DNA of 64,000 nt. It comes from Adiantum capillus-veneris. Taxonomy: Eukaryota; Streptophyta; Polypodiopsida; Polypodiales; Pteridaceae. The notes under the pieces are model-generated. The model was not told where the DNA came from. It made no database searches and saw only the letters and a list, made by a program, of their open reading frames with translations. The translations under genes and the position numbers were made by a program. The stretch is taken from assembly GCA_014529385.2 (NCBI GenBank), contig CM043944.1, forward strand, positions 86,393,884 through 86,457,883, written 5' to 3'. Positions 32,152 to 43,508 of this stretch are shown here, one piece after another; the stretch's first letter is position 1, and each line of letters starts with the position of its first letter.

Positions 32152-34344
32152 GTGTAGCTGTTTTACCATAAAAGTAATAAGACGTAATTGAACTTTTTAC
32201 ATTCAAAAAACAGCTGGCTCGAGAGAGAAGAAATGATAAGTACAAAAATAACTCAGTCTTAGAATCATCTATGTACAATGTTTATATGAGTGAAGTTTCA
32301 TTCCACTATACAGATTTCAAAAGTACTTCCCTTGTCAAAAGTGTCTGTGTAATCATGTAAGGACAACTGATAAAATCCAAAAAAAAATCCAAAGATAAGA
32401 TAGGGTCCTTACTTGTATCCATCCAAACAAGAAAATGGATATATTAGCCTTGAATGTGTTTTACACGTATCAAGTAGACTATACCAGTTGTTATCCATGT
32501 CCATCTTTAACAAGTTTTTTTTAAAAAAAATTCAAGCCTTAGTCCAAAGTATTTATTTTATCACCCAAGGTGTAAGGTTTTTAAGAAGGTCATACTACCT
32601 TTAGAACAAGCTCCATCGATGAAGCTTCATATTTACTTTTCTATAAAGTAAAAGCAATTAAAATGATATTTCTTTTAAGAATAATCAAAAACTTTTTTTA
32701 GTATTTACAGATAAAGTTTAACCCTAATTAGGGTTTTATGTCCTTTTCCTTCCTCAAATGTTACTTACCTTCATTCTCTGATGAGTAAGCCAATTAGCAG
32801 AGATCTTTAGATATAAACACAATGTCTAGCTAGACCAAGTGTAAAAAATTAAAAAAATTATTCCTTGTTTATAGGACTATTGAAACAAAAAAAACACCAA
32901 GTCTAGCGGTAGTACGCATCTGGTGAGGATTTTATCCAAAACAATCCATTGATTGAACTTTTATCAGAAAGTCAGTTACATAAATGCAAAACGCCCCCGC
33001 CTTTCCACAGTAGTTCATGCGCTAAGTGAAAAAGAGCAACTAGTATTTTTGCCAAGTCCAAAAAAGACCAGTAAACAATAAGTTATAGTTAGTATGCCAC
33101 AAACCAATCGGCTCACCCCCAATCCATGTACAATGTTTGCACCATAGTAAGCAGTAGCGGCCATCCAGCCCTTACTATATAGACTTGGCCAACCCATATG
33201 ATGGATTCTACCTGTTTTAAATAGCAAGGAGCATTAATCCTCAGAAGTGCCATATTTTGCCAAGGCCCACCACACGGTGGTTTTAATTTCATCAGGTTGC
33301 ACGGCTCATTATGTTCCCAAAAAAAAAATTATATTTTCGGTTAAGTGCCATTATCAACAGTAAAAAAAACAATAAATGTCGGTTATGGAAAACCCCTTTC
33401 TTCAAAAAAAAAAAGTACTTGTAGATAAATAATGACCAGCTTTGAAAAAACGAGTAATCGTACCATAGTAATGTTCCCAAAAGAAACCACCTTTACCATG
33501 TAATGCGAGTCAAAGCCGACCACTGTAGTGGTCCTTACCAGGCTAAAGAACGAGGAATAGAGCCAACCAAACAGAGGTCCAATCACTTATATCATGCCAT
33601 GCTAAGTATAGTCATCCCTCCAATCACTTATATCATGCCATGCTAAGTATAGTCATCCTGACAATATAAGTACACCATTTGCTAAGTACATGCATGGAAT
33701 GATATATCATGCCATGCTAAGTACATACATGCATTTTTATGAAACAATGCTTTATCATTTAATTAAAAAAATGACAGTAACAAGATTATTGATGTTAAGG
33801 TTAGTGACCAACCTGAGTTGGCTGAGTTGTAATCTACATGCTTGGTGCATCAAAGATGAAAAAACACACAGTCCTCACTCTTGATGCAAGTAAAACACAC
33901 GCAAAGCTAAGTGAGGGTCAGAATGCACCCTCACCTCTTTAAATAGAAGAAGGACGGCCGCCTTCACTCATGGCTAATTGTCTACAGCGTACACTGAGTA
34001 GATCAAGCTCCCCCTAGGGAAATGTGGACCAAAAGCCGCCCACAATGTCATTTGGCTCAGTAGGTTAAATCCAAGTGCCTCACGGCATGGCAAATGACTG
34101 TAATAAGTAATCTATTCATGCCTTGTAACCATCATACCCTTCTAAGGGTGCTATCCCATGTTTCAAGAGTAGTAGGTCCCCTTAAATAGAACCTAGAGTA
34201 TTGACAAGAAAAATACACCTTAATCTGATGCTTAAAAAGGCTACCAGCAAGTGGTGGAATGTGTGTGTGTGTGTGTGTGTGAGTACCAGCAAGTGTGAAC
34301 TAAGCTAGGAAAGTTCAATTCGATACTAAAAAAATTACATGTAG
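32149..34344. mobile_element. Diverged Penelope-like-associated insert in the 3' LTR
   Basis: This block sits between (AG)n and (GT)n tracts of the LTR. It shares an ordered match with 46,920-47,030 of the direct repeat beside the Penelope-like RT: aaacaagaaaa, then ccagttgttatccatgtc (18 identical bases), in the same order and orientation. The rest is too diverged to align by eye. A minus-strand 70-codon hydrophobic ORF (33,015-33,227) has about two membrane-like segments. It also holds a 41-bp tandem repeat. No RT is present. Interpretation as a solo relative of the 46.7-50.3 kb repeat is inference. Confidence 0.45.
33578..33659. repeat. 41-bp tandem duplication
   Basis: Two copies of tccaatcacttatatcatgc... 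(33,578-33,618 and 33,619-33,659), identical by eye for nearly the full unit. Partial third pieces (atatcatgccatgctaagta) follow near 33,704-33,724. Confidence 0.92.
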
Positions 34345-34870
34345 GTGGTGAATGTGTGTGTGTGTGTGTTATCTCTCATGCCCCTACCTTTAGGGATCGC
34401 CCCGTCCTTTGTAGGGATCATGGTTGACTTGCACACCACAAGCACCTTGGCCTTCAAGCATGACAAGCATCTCAAGCACCTTGGTCATCAAGAACCTCAA
34501 GCATCTTAGTGATCAAGCATGACAAGCACCTCAAGCACTTTAGTCATTTCAAGCATGACAAGCACCTCAAGCATAGGCCTAGCTTACCCTTAGGTTCAAG
34601 GACTTTTAACACTAACCTTTGGGGTCCCTAATGAAGCTAACCCTAAGGTATTTTAAGCTCCATTATTTACACATTGTTCTTTAGTTAGACCATCTCCTTT
34701 TGAGCCCTTGTCAAGATGTAACCATCTCTCATTTTGGCCCCGTGTCAAGCTAGGTCTAACAACACATTTCTATATTCTAGCTCTTGTTCTCCTTCTACCT
34801 TCCCATATTAAATGATCAGTTTAACATGAGAAAACCATTGGGGTAAAGCTAGATATCAAATTTTATGGCA
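34345..34870 (-). mobile_element. 3' LTR, proximal part (LTR start)
   Basis: Begins TGCCATAAAATTTG at 34,870 on the minus strand and matches 50,322-50,783. It contains a short satellite-like series of caagcatgacaagcacctc. The outer limit is a (GT)n tract (34,351-34,371). A purine tract, AAGGGAGAGG on the minus strand at about 34,875-34,884, lies 4 bp before the TG and is a good polypurine tract. Confidence 0.8.
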
Positions 34871-36960
34871 TTACCTCTCCCTTGAAATGATAGGCGTCTT
34901 CGACTATGAGGTAGAGAAGGTAAAAGTCTTAGTCATTATTCTATGTTTCTTAGCAGATAGAGGATCCCTTTTTACCCTACAACATCATTCCAGAATGGGT
35001 GACCAGTCCATTTGGTGCTTGGGAGACTCGGCTACCACAAGCATGTCTGCTCTTTAGTCCATATCATAGTTCCAAAGTAGAGTGACAAATTCTACTTGGT
35101 GTTTGAGAGACGTTGTCATCACAAACATGATTCTAAGCATGCATACTACTAGAACATAGTATCTTTTTGCTAGCTTAGCATAATACTTTTGGTGGCCCGT
35201 AGGATTTTTGCCCATGGTTTGCCTCAATCAAGCCTTGGGAAACTTGAATAAGACCCAATCATTCTCCTTGAATGTTAAGGCCTTTCTGTGCTTGCTAGCA
35301 GCACCTTTTTGCCTTTGTTGAGAGATGGATATAGCCTTCTTAATCTTTTCAAAAGATTCTTGTAGGTGATAGGCCAAAGAAAAATTCAACCTTGTACCTA
35401 GATTTTCAAAGATACCTTTCCAAAAGTTACTGGTCATTCTAGGATCTCTAACTGACACTATGAATGTGGGCAATCCATGGTGTTTGAAAATATGAGATAT
35501 GAAGAGGGTTGCAATTTGGTGTGCCTTAATAGTCTTTTTGACAGGTCTAAAGTGTGTTTGCTTGCTAAACCTTTTGACTATTGTCCATATTTCTTTATAT
35601 CCTTAAGATCAAGGTCAGTAGCATAGTCATCTATCATAGATGATAGATCATTGTGATTTGTTGTAGACACTGCATTTACTTTTGGTTGTCGTGATAGTGC
35701 ATCAACCACTTGATTGTGCTTGCCAACAATTTGAGAAATATGAAAATTAAATTGTGAAAGAAATTTTTCACACCTCATTTGTTTGTCAAAAAGCTTGGTT
35801 TGCATCATGAAGTACTTTAAACTTTGGTGATCCGTTCGTAGAATGAATGGAGTCCCCAAAAGATAATGCTTCCATGTGTCAAGGGCATGTAGAATAGCTA
35901 GTAGCTTCTTTTTTTATATGCCCAACACTCGCTCATTGGAATTGAGTCTTTGACTCTCATATGCTATGGCCTGCCCTTCTTGAAGAAACACTACTCCAAG
36001 GCAATCTCCACAAGCATCACATTGGACCTCAAATGATTTTGCGAGATCGGGTAGTGTAAGTACAGGTTGAGAAGTAAGCTTCTCTTTGAACTTTTCAAAA
36101 ACATTTTTTCTCTTTTGCATTCCATGAATACTTAACGTTCTTCTTTGTTAAGTCATGTAATGGTCCTTCTATTTGTGAGAATTTTTCTATGAAGCATATG
36201 TAGTATGCACACATACCAATAAAGCTTCATAGCTCATGTAGATTCCTTGGATTATGCCATCCTTTTATTACCTCTAACTTTGTTGGATCCATACGGATAA
36301 CATCTTGAGAGATAATTTGACCTAAGTATTAAATTTCTAGGAACAATTCACTCTTCTTTTGATTAATGAAAAGTTTATTCTCCCTCAGCTTGAAAGATTA
36401 CCTAGAGATGTTGCTTATGCTCCTTAAGAGAATTGGAGTAGATGATGATATCATCAAATAACACTCGAGTCTAAAAATTAGGTGATTGAATGTGGCTAGA
36501 GCATTGGTCAAACCAAAATGCATGACAAGATATTCATAAAGACCAAATAATGTGCGGAAAGCGGTCTTTCCAATATATTCACTCACTATCCTTATTGATG
36601 ATAGCCACATTTAAGGTCAATGCTACTAAAGTAGGTAGATCCTTGTAGCTTATCAAACCAATCTTCTACCCATGGTACGGGAAATATGTTCTTGATAGTA
36701 ATCCTATTTAGTGCTCTAAAGTCAACACACATACAGTACGTGTCGTCTTTCTTTTGCACTAAAAGGACTGGTGAATAAAAGGGAGAGGAACTAGGCCTCA
36801 CCATCCCCTTGTCTACCAGTTCATGCACTTGCCTCATAGTTTCCTCTTGTTGAGCTTGAGAAACTCTATAAGGAGGCTTATTAGGCACTGAGCTCCCAGG
36901 TAGAAGCTCTATCTTATGCTCATTATCCCCTCGTTTTGGAGGTAATTCCAAAGGGATGTC
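34871..36960 (-). pseudogene. Gypsy pol: RT, RNase H and truncated integrase
   Basis: RT begins near 36,951 (KIELLPGSSVPNKPPYRV) and runs through VRPSSSPFYSPVLLVQKKDD, DFRALNRITIKN, and [15 protein letters not shown] with the motif-A Asp kept. The catalytic box reads LFDDIIIYS near 36,445-36,460 in another frame, so both Asp are kept. RNase H lies at 36,120-35,914 (SFEVQCDACGDCLGVVF) and 35,859-35,578 (LRTDHQSLKYF, VVDALSRQP). The integrase has only a central piece (PTFIVSVRDPRMTSNFW) and a C-terminal piece (FKENDWVLFKFPKA). The HHCC finger, first catalytic part and a helix between the pieces are deleted. Not functional. Confidence 0.9.
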
Positions 36961-37299
36961 ATCGATAAAAACATCTTGGAATCTATTTAGAAATTAGACA
37001 ACTCTAATTCCTCTTGATTTCTACCATTTTGATTTGGTAAAACATTAGGATCATTTATGGACTCTTTGACAAAAATCATATAGGTGGAAACTGAGCTTTT
37101 CATTGACTTATCAAAAGCATGTGAATTTACAAGAGGTATAGTACGAAATTACTCATTAGCATCTATGTACATATTCTTTTCTCTTTAGGTGAAATAAATT
37201 CTCCTTTCAGGGAACTCCGTATTAGCAGCCATGCGGTTGAACCATGGTGCCCCTAGTATAACATCCTCATGTTAGAGCGGGGAGATGAAAAAGTCCTCT
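36961..37299 (-). pseudogene. Protease-RT linker of the gypsy element
   Basis: Stop-containing sequence that still reads VILGAPWFNRMAAN near 37,265-37,225. This matches the ILGxPWL block at the protease end. The rest is the poorly conserved linker before RT. Confidence 0.7.
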
Positions 37300-37660
37300 T
37301 TGTTGACATATTTAGACATAAAGCCTCAATTTCCCAATCAAGGGAATAATGGAGGTTTGTTGTCGCTTGAAAGCCCCATTGCTAGTCACAGTATTTCCCA
37401 TCTCAAAAGCTTGTATGCCCAGCTTAGTTGCCAACTCCATTGATATGAAGTTGTGAGTAGAGCCAGGGTCAAAAAGGATAAAGGCATCATGCTCTCTCAC
37501 CTTTCCCCAAGCATAGGAAAGGGATAATCCTTTGTGATGAGTATCCTCTTTTGGAGCTTCGACCATGGAAGCTCTAGGAGTCTCATTGCGTGCATTCTTT
37601 TGGGGCAGGAACGATAGCCATGTCCTTGCTCCCCACACTTGAAACATTTATGATCTTTGA
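37300..37660 (-). pseudogene. Gypsy protease and gag zinc knuckle
   Basis: Near 37,655-37,615 the minus strand reads CFKCGEQGHGYRSC, a perfect CX2CX4HX4C knuckle at the end of gag. The protease follows with DAFILFDPGSTHNFIS at about 37,490-37,440, where DxGS is DPGS and can still carry the catalytic Asp, and then ATKLGI. The frame breaks between the knuckle and the protease. Confidence 0.88.
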
Positions 37661-38951
37661 AAAAAGCTTCTAACTCTTTAGGAGAGAGTTTGTTTCTACC
37701 TTTGTAAACTCGTTTCTCCTTGGTCTTGTTGATGTTGTTGTTGTTGTTGTTGTTGCTAGAATTGCCTTGGGAAGAATTTTGAGCATTGTTCTTCCCTCTA
37801 GGTTCATTTCAGTCTTTCATTTTTGTGGGCTTAAAATTACTTTTAGCCCCTTGTTGGAAACTAATTTTTGAAGCGACCATAGTATGGTGTATCACTTCAG
37901 TGATGGTCCTAGGCCTTTGAGAGTTAACATACTTGGCCATATCTTCAGGTAGTCTTGCACAAAATTGTTGCTTTTGTTCAGCAAAGCCTATCTTTTGGTA
38001 GATGGTAGCTTTGAGATGTAAATCCCAAAACTTGTCCATATATTTGTGGATAGACTCATTGGGAGTTGGTTTCAAACTTTTCCATTTGGTAAGCACTTTA
38101 TCTTTGGCATCGCTAGCAAGAAATTTCTTCATTATGGAAACTCGTAGAGTTCTCCATGTCTTGGAAGCTTTGCCATTACCTCGTAGACTAGCCCATCATT
38201 TTCAGGTAGACTTTTGAAATTGCATAGCTACATGATGTAGCTTGGAGGACTCCATGAAGCTCTCATCTCCAAAGGCCGCATCAAATTGCCGGATAAAGGC
38301 CTAGACTTTGTCTGTAGCACTAAAGGTGCCATCATAGGTGAGAAAAGAAATGATCTTTCCTCCCTTCTTGAACTTTTTTAGCTTGTAGGACATTTTCCAA
38401 GCAGCATAGGATTTGTGATGTTCTCCCCTCTTGTATTCTCTAAGAGAAAAACCGCTTCTTTCATCAAAAGAGGAGAAAGATGATGAAGATTGAGAAGAGG
38501 GTGACCTCTTTCTTGCCTTTTTCTTATTTTGATTCCACTCTTCCATCTAAGAATGATGAGGAGGAGGAATATATGATGATCTTTTCCTCTTGGGAGGAGT
38601 TGGGGATCGTCGAGACCGCCGTCTTCGTGGAGCCACATCCTCCGAAGAATTTGGAGATTCATTTCTTTCTCTTTCATATTGTTCTTCTTCTTCTTCTCTC
38701 ACCTAAAAGAGTCTTCTTTTGGGAGTCTCATTATGAAGCTTTCTAATCTCTCTCTCATCTTGTGGAGTTTGAATAATCCCATGGGTACGAAGTTGTTGGG
38801 AAACTTTGGCTTGTAAAGCGGGGTTGCCCATAGCTTGTTGCAACCTAGAGACAAGATAGTCAACAAACATGGGGTCATCATTAGTAGCACCTTCATGTGA
38901 AAAATCAAAGTCGCCAATATTTATTCTACTCTCTTTATTATTTTCATCCAT
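37661..38951 (-). pseudogene. Gypsy gag (capsid) with broken frames
   Basis: A plausible start is 38,951 (MDENNKESRINIGDFDF). It is followed by an Arg/Ser-rich segment in shifted frames (about 38,680-38,420), KISFLTYDGT-like sequence near 38,340, and the retrotransposon gag core at 38,132-37,809 (LASDAKDKVLTKWKSLK, ESIHKYMDKFWDLHLKA, ARLPEDMAKYV). An Asn-rich run (37,735-37,760) leads into the zinc knuckle. Gag order and content are normal for Ty3/gypsy. At least three frame breaks. Confidence 0.85.
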
Positions 38952-39337
38952 GCTAACTAAACTTATGTATATGCTACTTTGTGCTTTGGAAACTCAGAAC
39001 TTTAGTTGCTACTCTGTTTACTTTTGAAAATTAGCTCTCAAGCAGCCACACCCATGGTTTAGAGACTGTTGATTGCAAAGAGTAATGGAGAGGGTATAAC
39101 AACGCTCGGTTGATTTCCTGGTGAGCTTGGTAGTAGCTCAATAATGGTTAAGCCAAAGGCAAGACCCGAAAGAATCCATTACTAAGTCTATAATTTCCAA
39201 TGGTGTACCTTGAACTAAGTTCTTTTCAATCGGGATAACAAATCCCTGTCCCACTTACCCTCTTGCAATGAACAGGTCCAGCCTTTCATGGACAACTTAA
39301 GGACCTCTCTTCTTAAGCAAGAAAAGAGAAACCAATA
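38952..39337 (-). other. Gypsy leader (untranslated) between primer site and gag
   Basis: About 385 bp without a long frame, in the position of the 5' leader. No other feature seen. Confidence 0.6.
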
Positions 39338-39349
39338 GCTTTGATACCA
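39338..39349 (-). other. Primer-binding site for tRNA-Met
   Basis: The minus strand reads TGGTATCAAAGC, one mismatch from the usual TGGTATCAGAGC. It lies six bases from the LTR end (TTTCA, ending at 39,356). Confidence 0.85.
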
Positions 39350-39355
39350 ATTTAA

Positions 39356-40360
39356 TGAAATGAGACTAATAACATTGAAAATAGAGGAATTAGGATGATT
39401 GTGGTGAGCATTTCTTTAAGAGAATTCATCATGAGCATAAGACGAGTACTTGGTTGGTGATAGCAAAATTACCATATTAACCTAGTTAGCTTGGCATGAA
39501 CAATACTTGTAAAAGAGAGAGAGAATTAGAGAAATTGATGACAATTGAGGATTCTTTTTACTTGGAGGCATTCCCCCCTCCAAAAGGCTTTTGTATTATA
39601 GATTCTCCCATGAAGAGAGACTTGGTACAATACATGCTTTGTGTTCCTTGACACCTTGTTAGTGCAATGAAGATAGTAAGCTTAATACACCGAGATTATG
39701 CCCGTAGCTACGTTGCAAAAAAATTAACTTGTCCCCGGCCTCAATCCCAAGAGCTCAAACACCTTCAAAGGTGGAGAGAGCTAGCAGGGAGTGACGGAGG
39801 GGAAGACGAAGAAGAAGTAGCATAAGAGAAAGAAGTAGTCTTCTCACTTATCATTACTCTTATAAAATAGCATAGTAATGGAGATGAAGAAGATGGAAAG
39901 CATTGCTTTGAAGCATAGATCTTGGTTGGATTTGCATTCCATATCCAAGAGGTGTTGGTGTAGGATCTCAACTTCTCAAGCTTGGAGAAGGAGATGAAGC
40001 TCTTGCTCAACAGAATGGGAGAGTGTGTGTGTGTGCACAAGAAGGAGAAAAAAGGGAGCCTCCTCTTGCCTAGGTCAACCCCTCTTTCATTTTTCACTAC
40101 CTTGCCTTTCATTGGCTCATGCCAAGCCTAGCTAGTCATAAGATTTAGTCATAACTAGTAATAGAGGTAGTATTTGAATAAGTTTCTTCCTTTCCGCTTT
40201 GAGAGAGAGGGCTTGAATAATGCTTGGATAATTAGTTAATTAAACTTAATTATCATTGGACCCCTTTAAAGGAAATCCAATAGGCTTTAGGCACAATATG
40301 AGGGCAACAAGGGTAGGTGCTTGACATTTGTCCTTATTGCCTCTTGTGGAAAAGGCTTGT

Positions 40361-40408
<48 letters not shown>
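39356..40408 (-). mobile_element. 5' LTR, distal part, ending in (AG)n
   Basis: From the primer site outward: 235 bp unique to this LTR copy, then 39,592-40,408 matching the 3' LTR, then 22 AG units (40,364-40,408). Directly after the AG tract the sequence switches to the Penelope-associated repeat (tagcaattataaatagatac). Confidence 0.8.
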
Positions 40409-40411
<3 letters not shown>

Positions 40412-43342
40412 CAATTATAAATAGATACATATATGCAAACAAACACTACTAATAATTCTAGACAAATACACCCTATAGTAGGCATCAGTTTTTAATAGCT
40501 ATTTTATTTCAAAAAACCTCCTGAAGTGATAGATGAAGGCCGGTTACACATGAACAAATTCAGACCTAGATTTCATTACAGTCACAGAGCCTAAAGGCCT
40601 CTCTAGCATTTTAGAGAAAGCAAATCCATAACCTATCTGTTTTTTCTCAAAAAAACATTCTATGGTGATGTCTTTAATGAAAAACGACACAATAAGGTAC
40701 ATGACTCCAGTAACCAGCAGAACGACTAGAGGAGTCCCAACCCATATGTTTGAACAATATGCTAGGTATACACATAGTTTGAATCGTACCAAGTTAACCA
40801 CACTATATATTGCTATACAAGCAGATGTATGGTAAAAAGGAGCCAACTTTTGCTAAAAAAACCCTAGTTATCCTTGATACATATCATTAGATACCCATAT
40901 TTCCTCAGAGCACAACCGGCCCAGTATATCAAACTAAAACGACAGGTCAAAGAGCTTTACAAATTTCTAAGAAATCTAAAAAAGACTCAGCCAGTCCGGA
41001 ACAAAATCAAAAGTAAAAAGTCAAAAAATAGCTATAAGAAACCATATTTTTCTTAACAAGTCCAACTACAGTATAATTCAAAAACCTATCAGCAGCTTCT
41101 CGGCCAAGAACTAAGCTAAGTATGGTAAAAAACCATTGAAACCAACACCAAGGCGTAGCCGTAGCCAGTTGTTGGGCAGTAAATCAAACCGTGTAAGCTA
41201 CACATGTCAGTAGACAATATTCCAAAAACGAGGGATATTACATCCCACCTATATACACCGGCATGAGAGGTCAAAAAGCTTTTTTTTTAATCCTTTATAG
41301 TTTTCATTTAAATTTGTTACAAACATCAGTAGATCGTATTGAACTAGTTTATGAGAATGTACCACATAAGAAATACAGCAGGTATGAATTTGGTCCGACA
41401 CAATGAGTCCCCTTTTATTCTTCATAGTTTGATTAATAAGGGATAACCAAAAAAATTCAAGAAGAAAGCAAATAATAGTAATGCATTTTGACTTTTAGCA
41501 TAAATGATTAAACACATGTAAGTTCAAGAGAGTGGACAAATCATCACCAACCGCCATTCCTTCCCTTTAGGCATGATCACCGACTACGTGTAACACAACC
41601 AAAAGATCTCGGGTACCCTTCCCAAAAGGACCCCTCACAATAAAACACTTGCAAGCTCACAGTATTCATTTATTCTTACACAATTTTGACAAAAAAACAA
41701 CATACTGTAACAATGCGAAGTGAGTAAGACTACTCATACCTATTTATAGGTATGTCCAAGGAGAGTCCTAGACAAGGTTAAATGACAACACAAAAGATTC
41801 CATTCAGGCCCGAGATCCCCCATGATCTACAGTTGGCATGCCTTTGAGAGTGGATGACATCAACGCCAAAATTAAGCCAAGGCAACTGAAAGGTGCGCAA
41901 ACATCGGATTAGGAGTGAAAGAACAAGGCAAGCTGTGCACGTAGTGCAAAGCACTGACATCAGATACGAGAAGATCATCATATCACGCCCCAAAAAGAAA
42001 CATATAAACCAAGTAAGGTTTACATAAAACTATATATAACCAAATTTTCCCATCATATTACGCCCAAAAAAGCCATAAACCAAGTAAGGCTTAAATATAT
42101 CCAAATTTTTCCTCAAAGAAAAAAAAGGTTATTTTTTTAAACCATAGAAAACAAGAGAAAAAGGGGGGATGTTTGAAGTAATCCAAGAGGTGTGGTTACT
42201 TCAAGTACGGTAGTCAAGCAAAAAGTTAACACCCTATACTCCAGTTATATTGAAAGAGTTTGCTAAGTTACAAACAAGCTCTCAGTATTCGAGGCTAAAG
42301 AGTACGTATGCCTCCAGTGGAGGTTCCACAAAGTAATATGATTACTCTTGCAGAGTTGTGAAGTAAACTTATCAAATTATGTTTATGAAGTCAATAGAGC
42401 TAATACATCTATCATAATATCCTTGAGAGGCTATATAAAAAGACACCAAAAACAAGCTTAGATAAAGGGTTTTAGGATGGTACCAAGCTAGTTTCTAGCA
42501 GTGTAGTTTATTTTGGAGAGCCACTCAAATATTCTGGCAAAGAGTCTTATTCAAAAGTGAGAAAAGAAAATAGCAGTGTATATTCTAAACTACTGTCATA
42601 GGTAGAGGTATTTAAATGAACAGGAGTAGCATTATTTCCCAAAGTGCAGATTTTGAGACGATTGTAAACCTATTTATAGTTTCATCCACTAGTTCTTTTT
42701 AACAATGTCATATTCTCCCTCATCAATGGATATTTGTCAAGATATGGTCTTAGCTATCGACATACCTCATCTGCAATAGTCAAGTGAGTCTATCAGGAAA
42801 GCATTTGTGAACAGATATGCGCGCCATTGATTTCCTCTACTAGGACATTCAATAGCACAAACCAAATGGTGGACGTATCAAGATAAGATTACTAGAGTGA
42901 CACTCTGGGGTCGAGATCATTTCAACAAAAATATCAGTTTGGCGATGGTCAAAGAAGCCATGGGGTTAGGCCCACAGTATTATTGCGTGGAGCAGTCGAT
43001 GAAGCGTGGATTTTCAGAGCATATTTTTTTATTAGCGTAGTTTATACCTCATCATAAAATCTATATAAGTCTCCATTTTGGTTTATACTTACGAGGATGT
43101 TTTGACTTCTCCCCCAAGACCTAAGAGTTCAGTGTAATATTAGCTAGTTCTATCTTACCGTTAACAGAATGCCCCCATATGTTCTTTTATTGTGATAGCT
43201 GTCTTTGTGATTACGTAATGGATGGGTTAATCGAGACTCTAAAGGTTACAGATGCCTTCTAAACATTCTGTCCAATTTGTATCTTCTGTTTGAAAGATGA
43301 TTTATGCAGTACAATGATTCAATGTGTGTGTGTGTGTGTGTG
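40409..43342 (-). repeat. Direct repeat flanking the Penelope-like RT, copy A (pseudo-LTR)
   Basis: About 2.9 kb. It matches 46,674-50,320 in the same orientation at roughly 90-95% (e.g. attataaatagatacatatatg; aagcctaaaggcctctctagc/agagcctaaaggcctctctag; ggtatgaatttggtccgaca). It lacks about 630 bp present in copy B, with short identical bases (atac) at the joint. Minus-strand 40,544-40,846 encodes a hydrophobic peptide. It ends in a (GT)n tract at 43,324-43,342. Confidence 0.88.
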
Positions 43343-43375
43343 CACGCGCATGCCCACCCATTCCCAGGCACCATA

Positions 43376-43418
43376 TTCTATAAGGTAGTAGACCCATAGA
43401 ATATGGGCCTACTACCTC
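43376..43418. repeat. 16-bp stem hairpin (inverted repeat)
   Basis: Arms 43,383-43,398 and 43,402-43,417 pair over 15 of 16 positions (aggtagtag.cccata) with a 3-nt loop. It lies between the (GT)n end of copy A and the 3' end of the RT reading frame. Its role is unknown. A transcription end signal or a relic of an inverted insertion would both fit. Confidence 0.85.
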
Positions 43419-43508
43419 AAAAAGAGAGAAAAAAAAATTGTAATTCTATTTTTAAGAAGGAAAAAGGGTTTCCTTCAAGAAGTAAGAAACTTATTTCTCA
43501 AGGGTATC

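Noticed and set aside
34430-34580. caagcatgacaagcacctc series as a satellite of its own
   Set aside because: It is part of the gypsy LTR, found equally at 50.4 kb, and has too few, irregular units.
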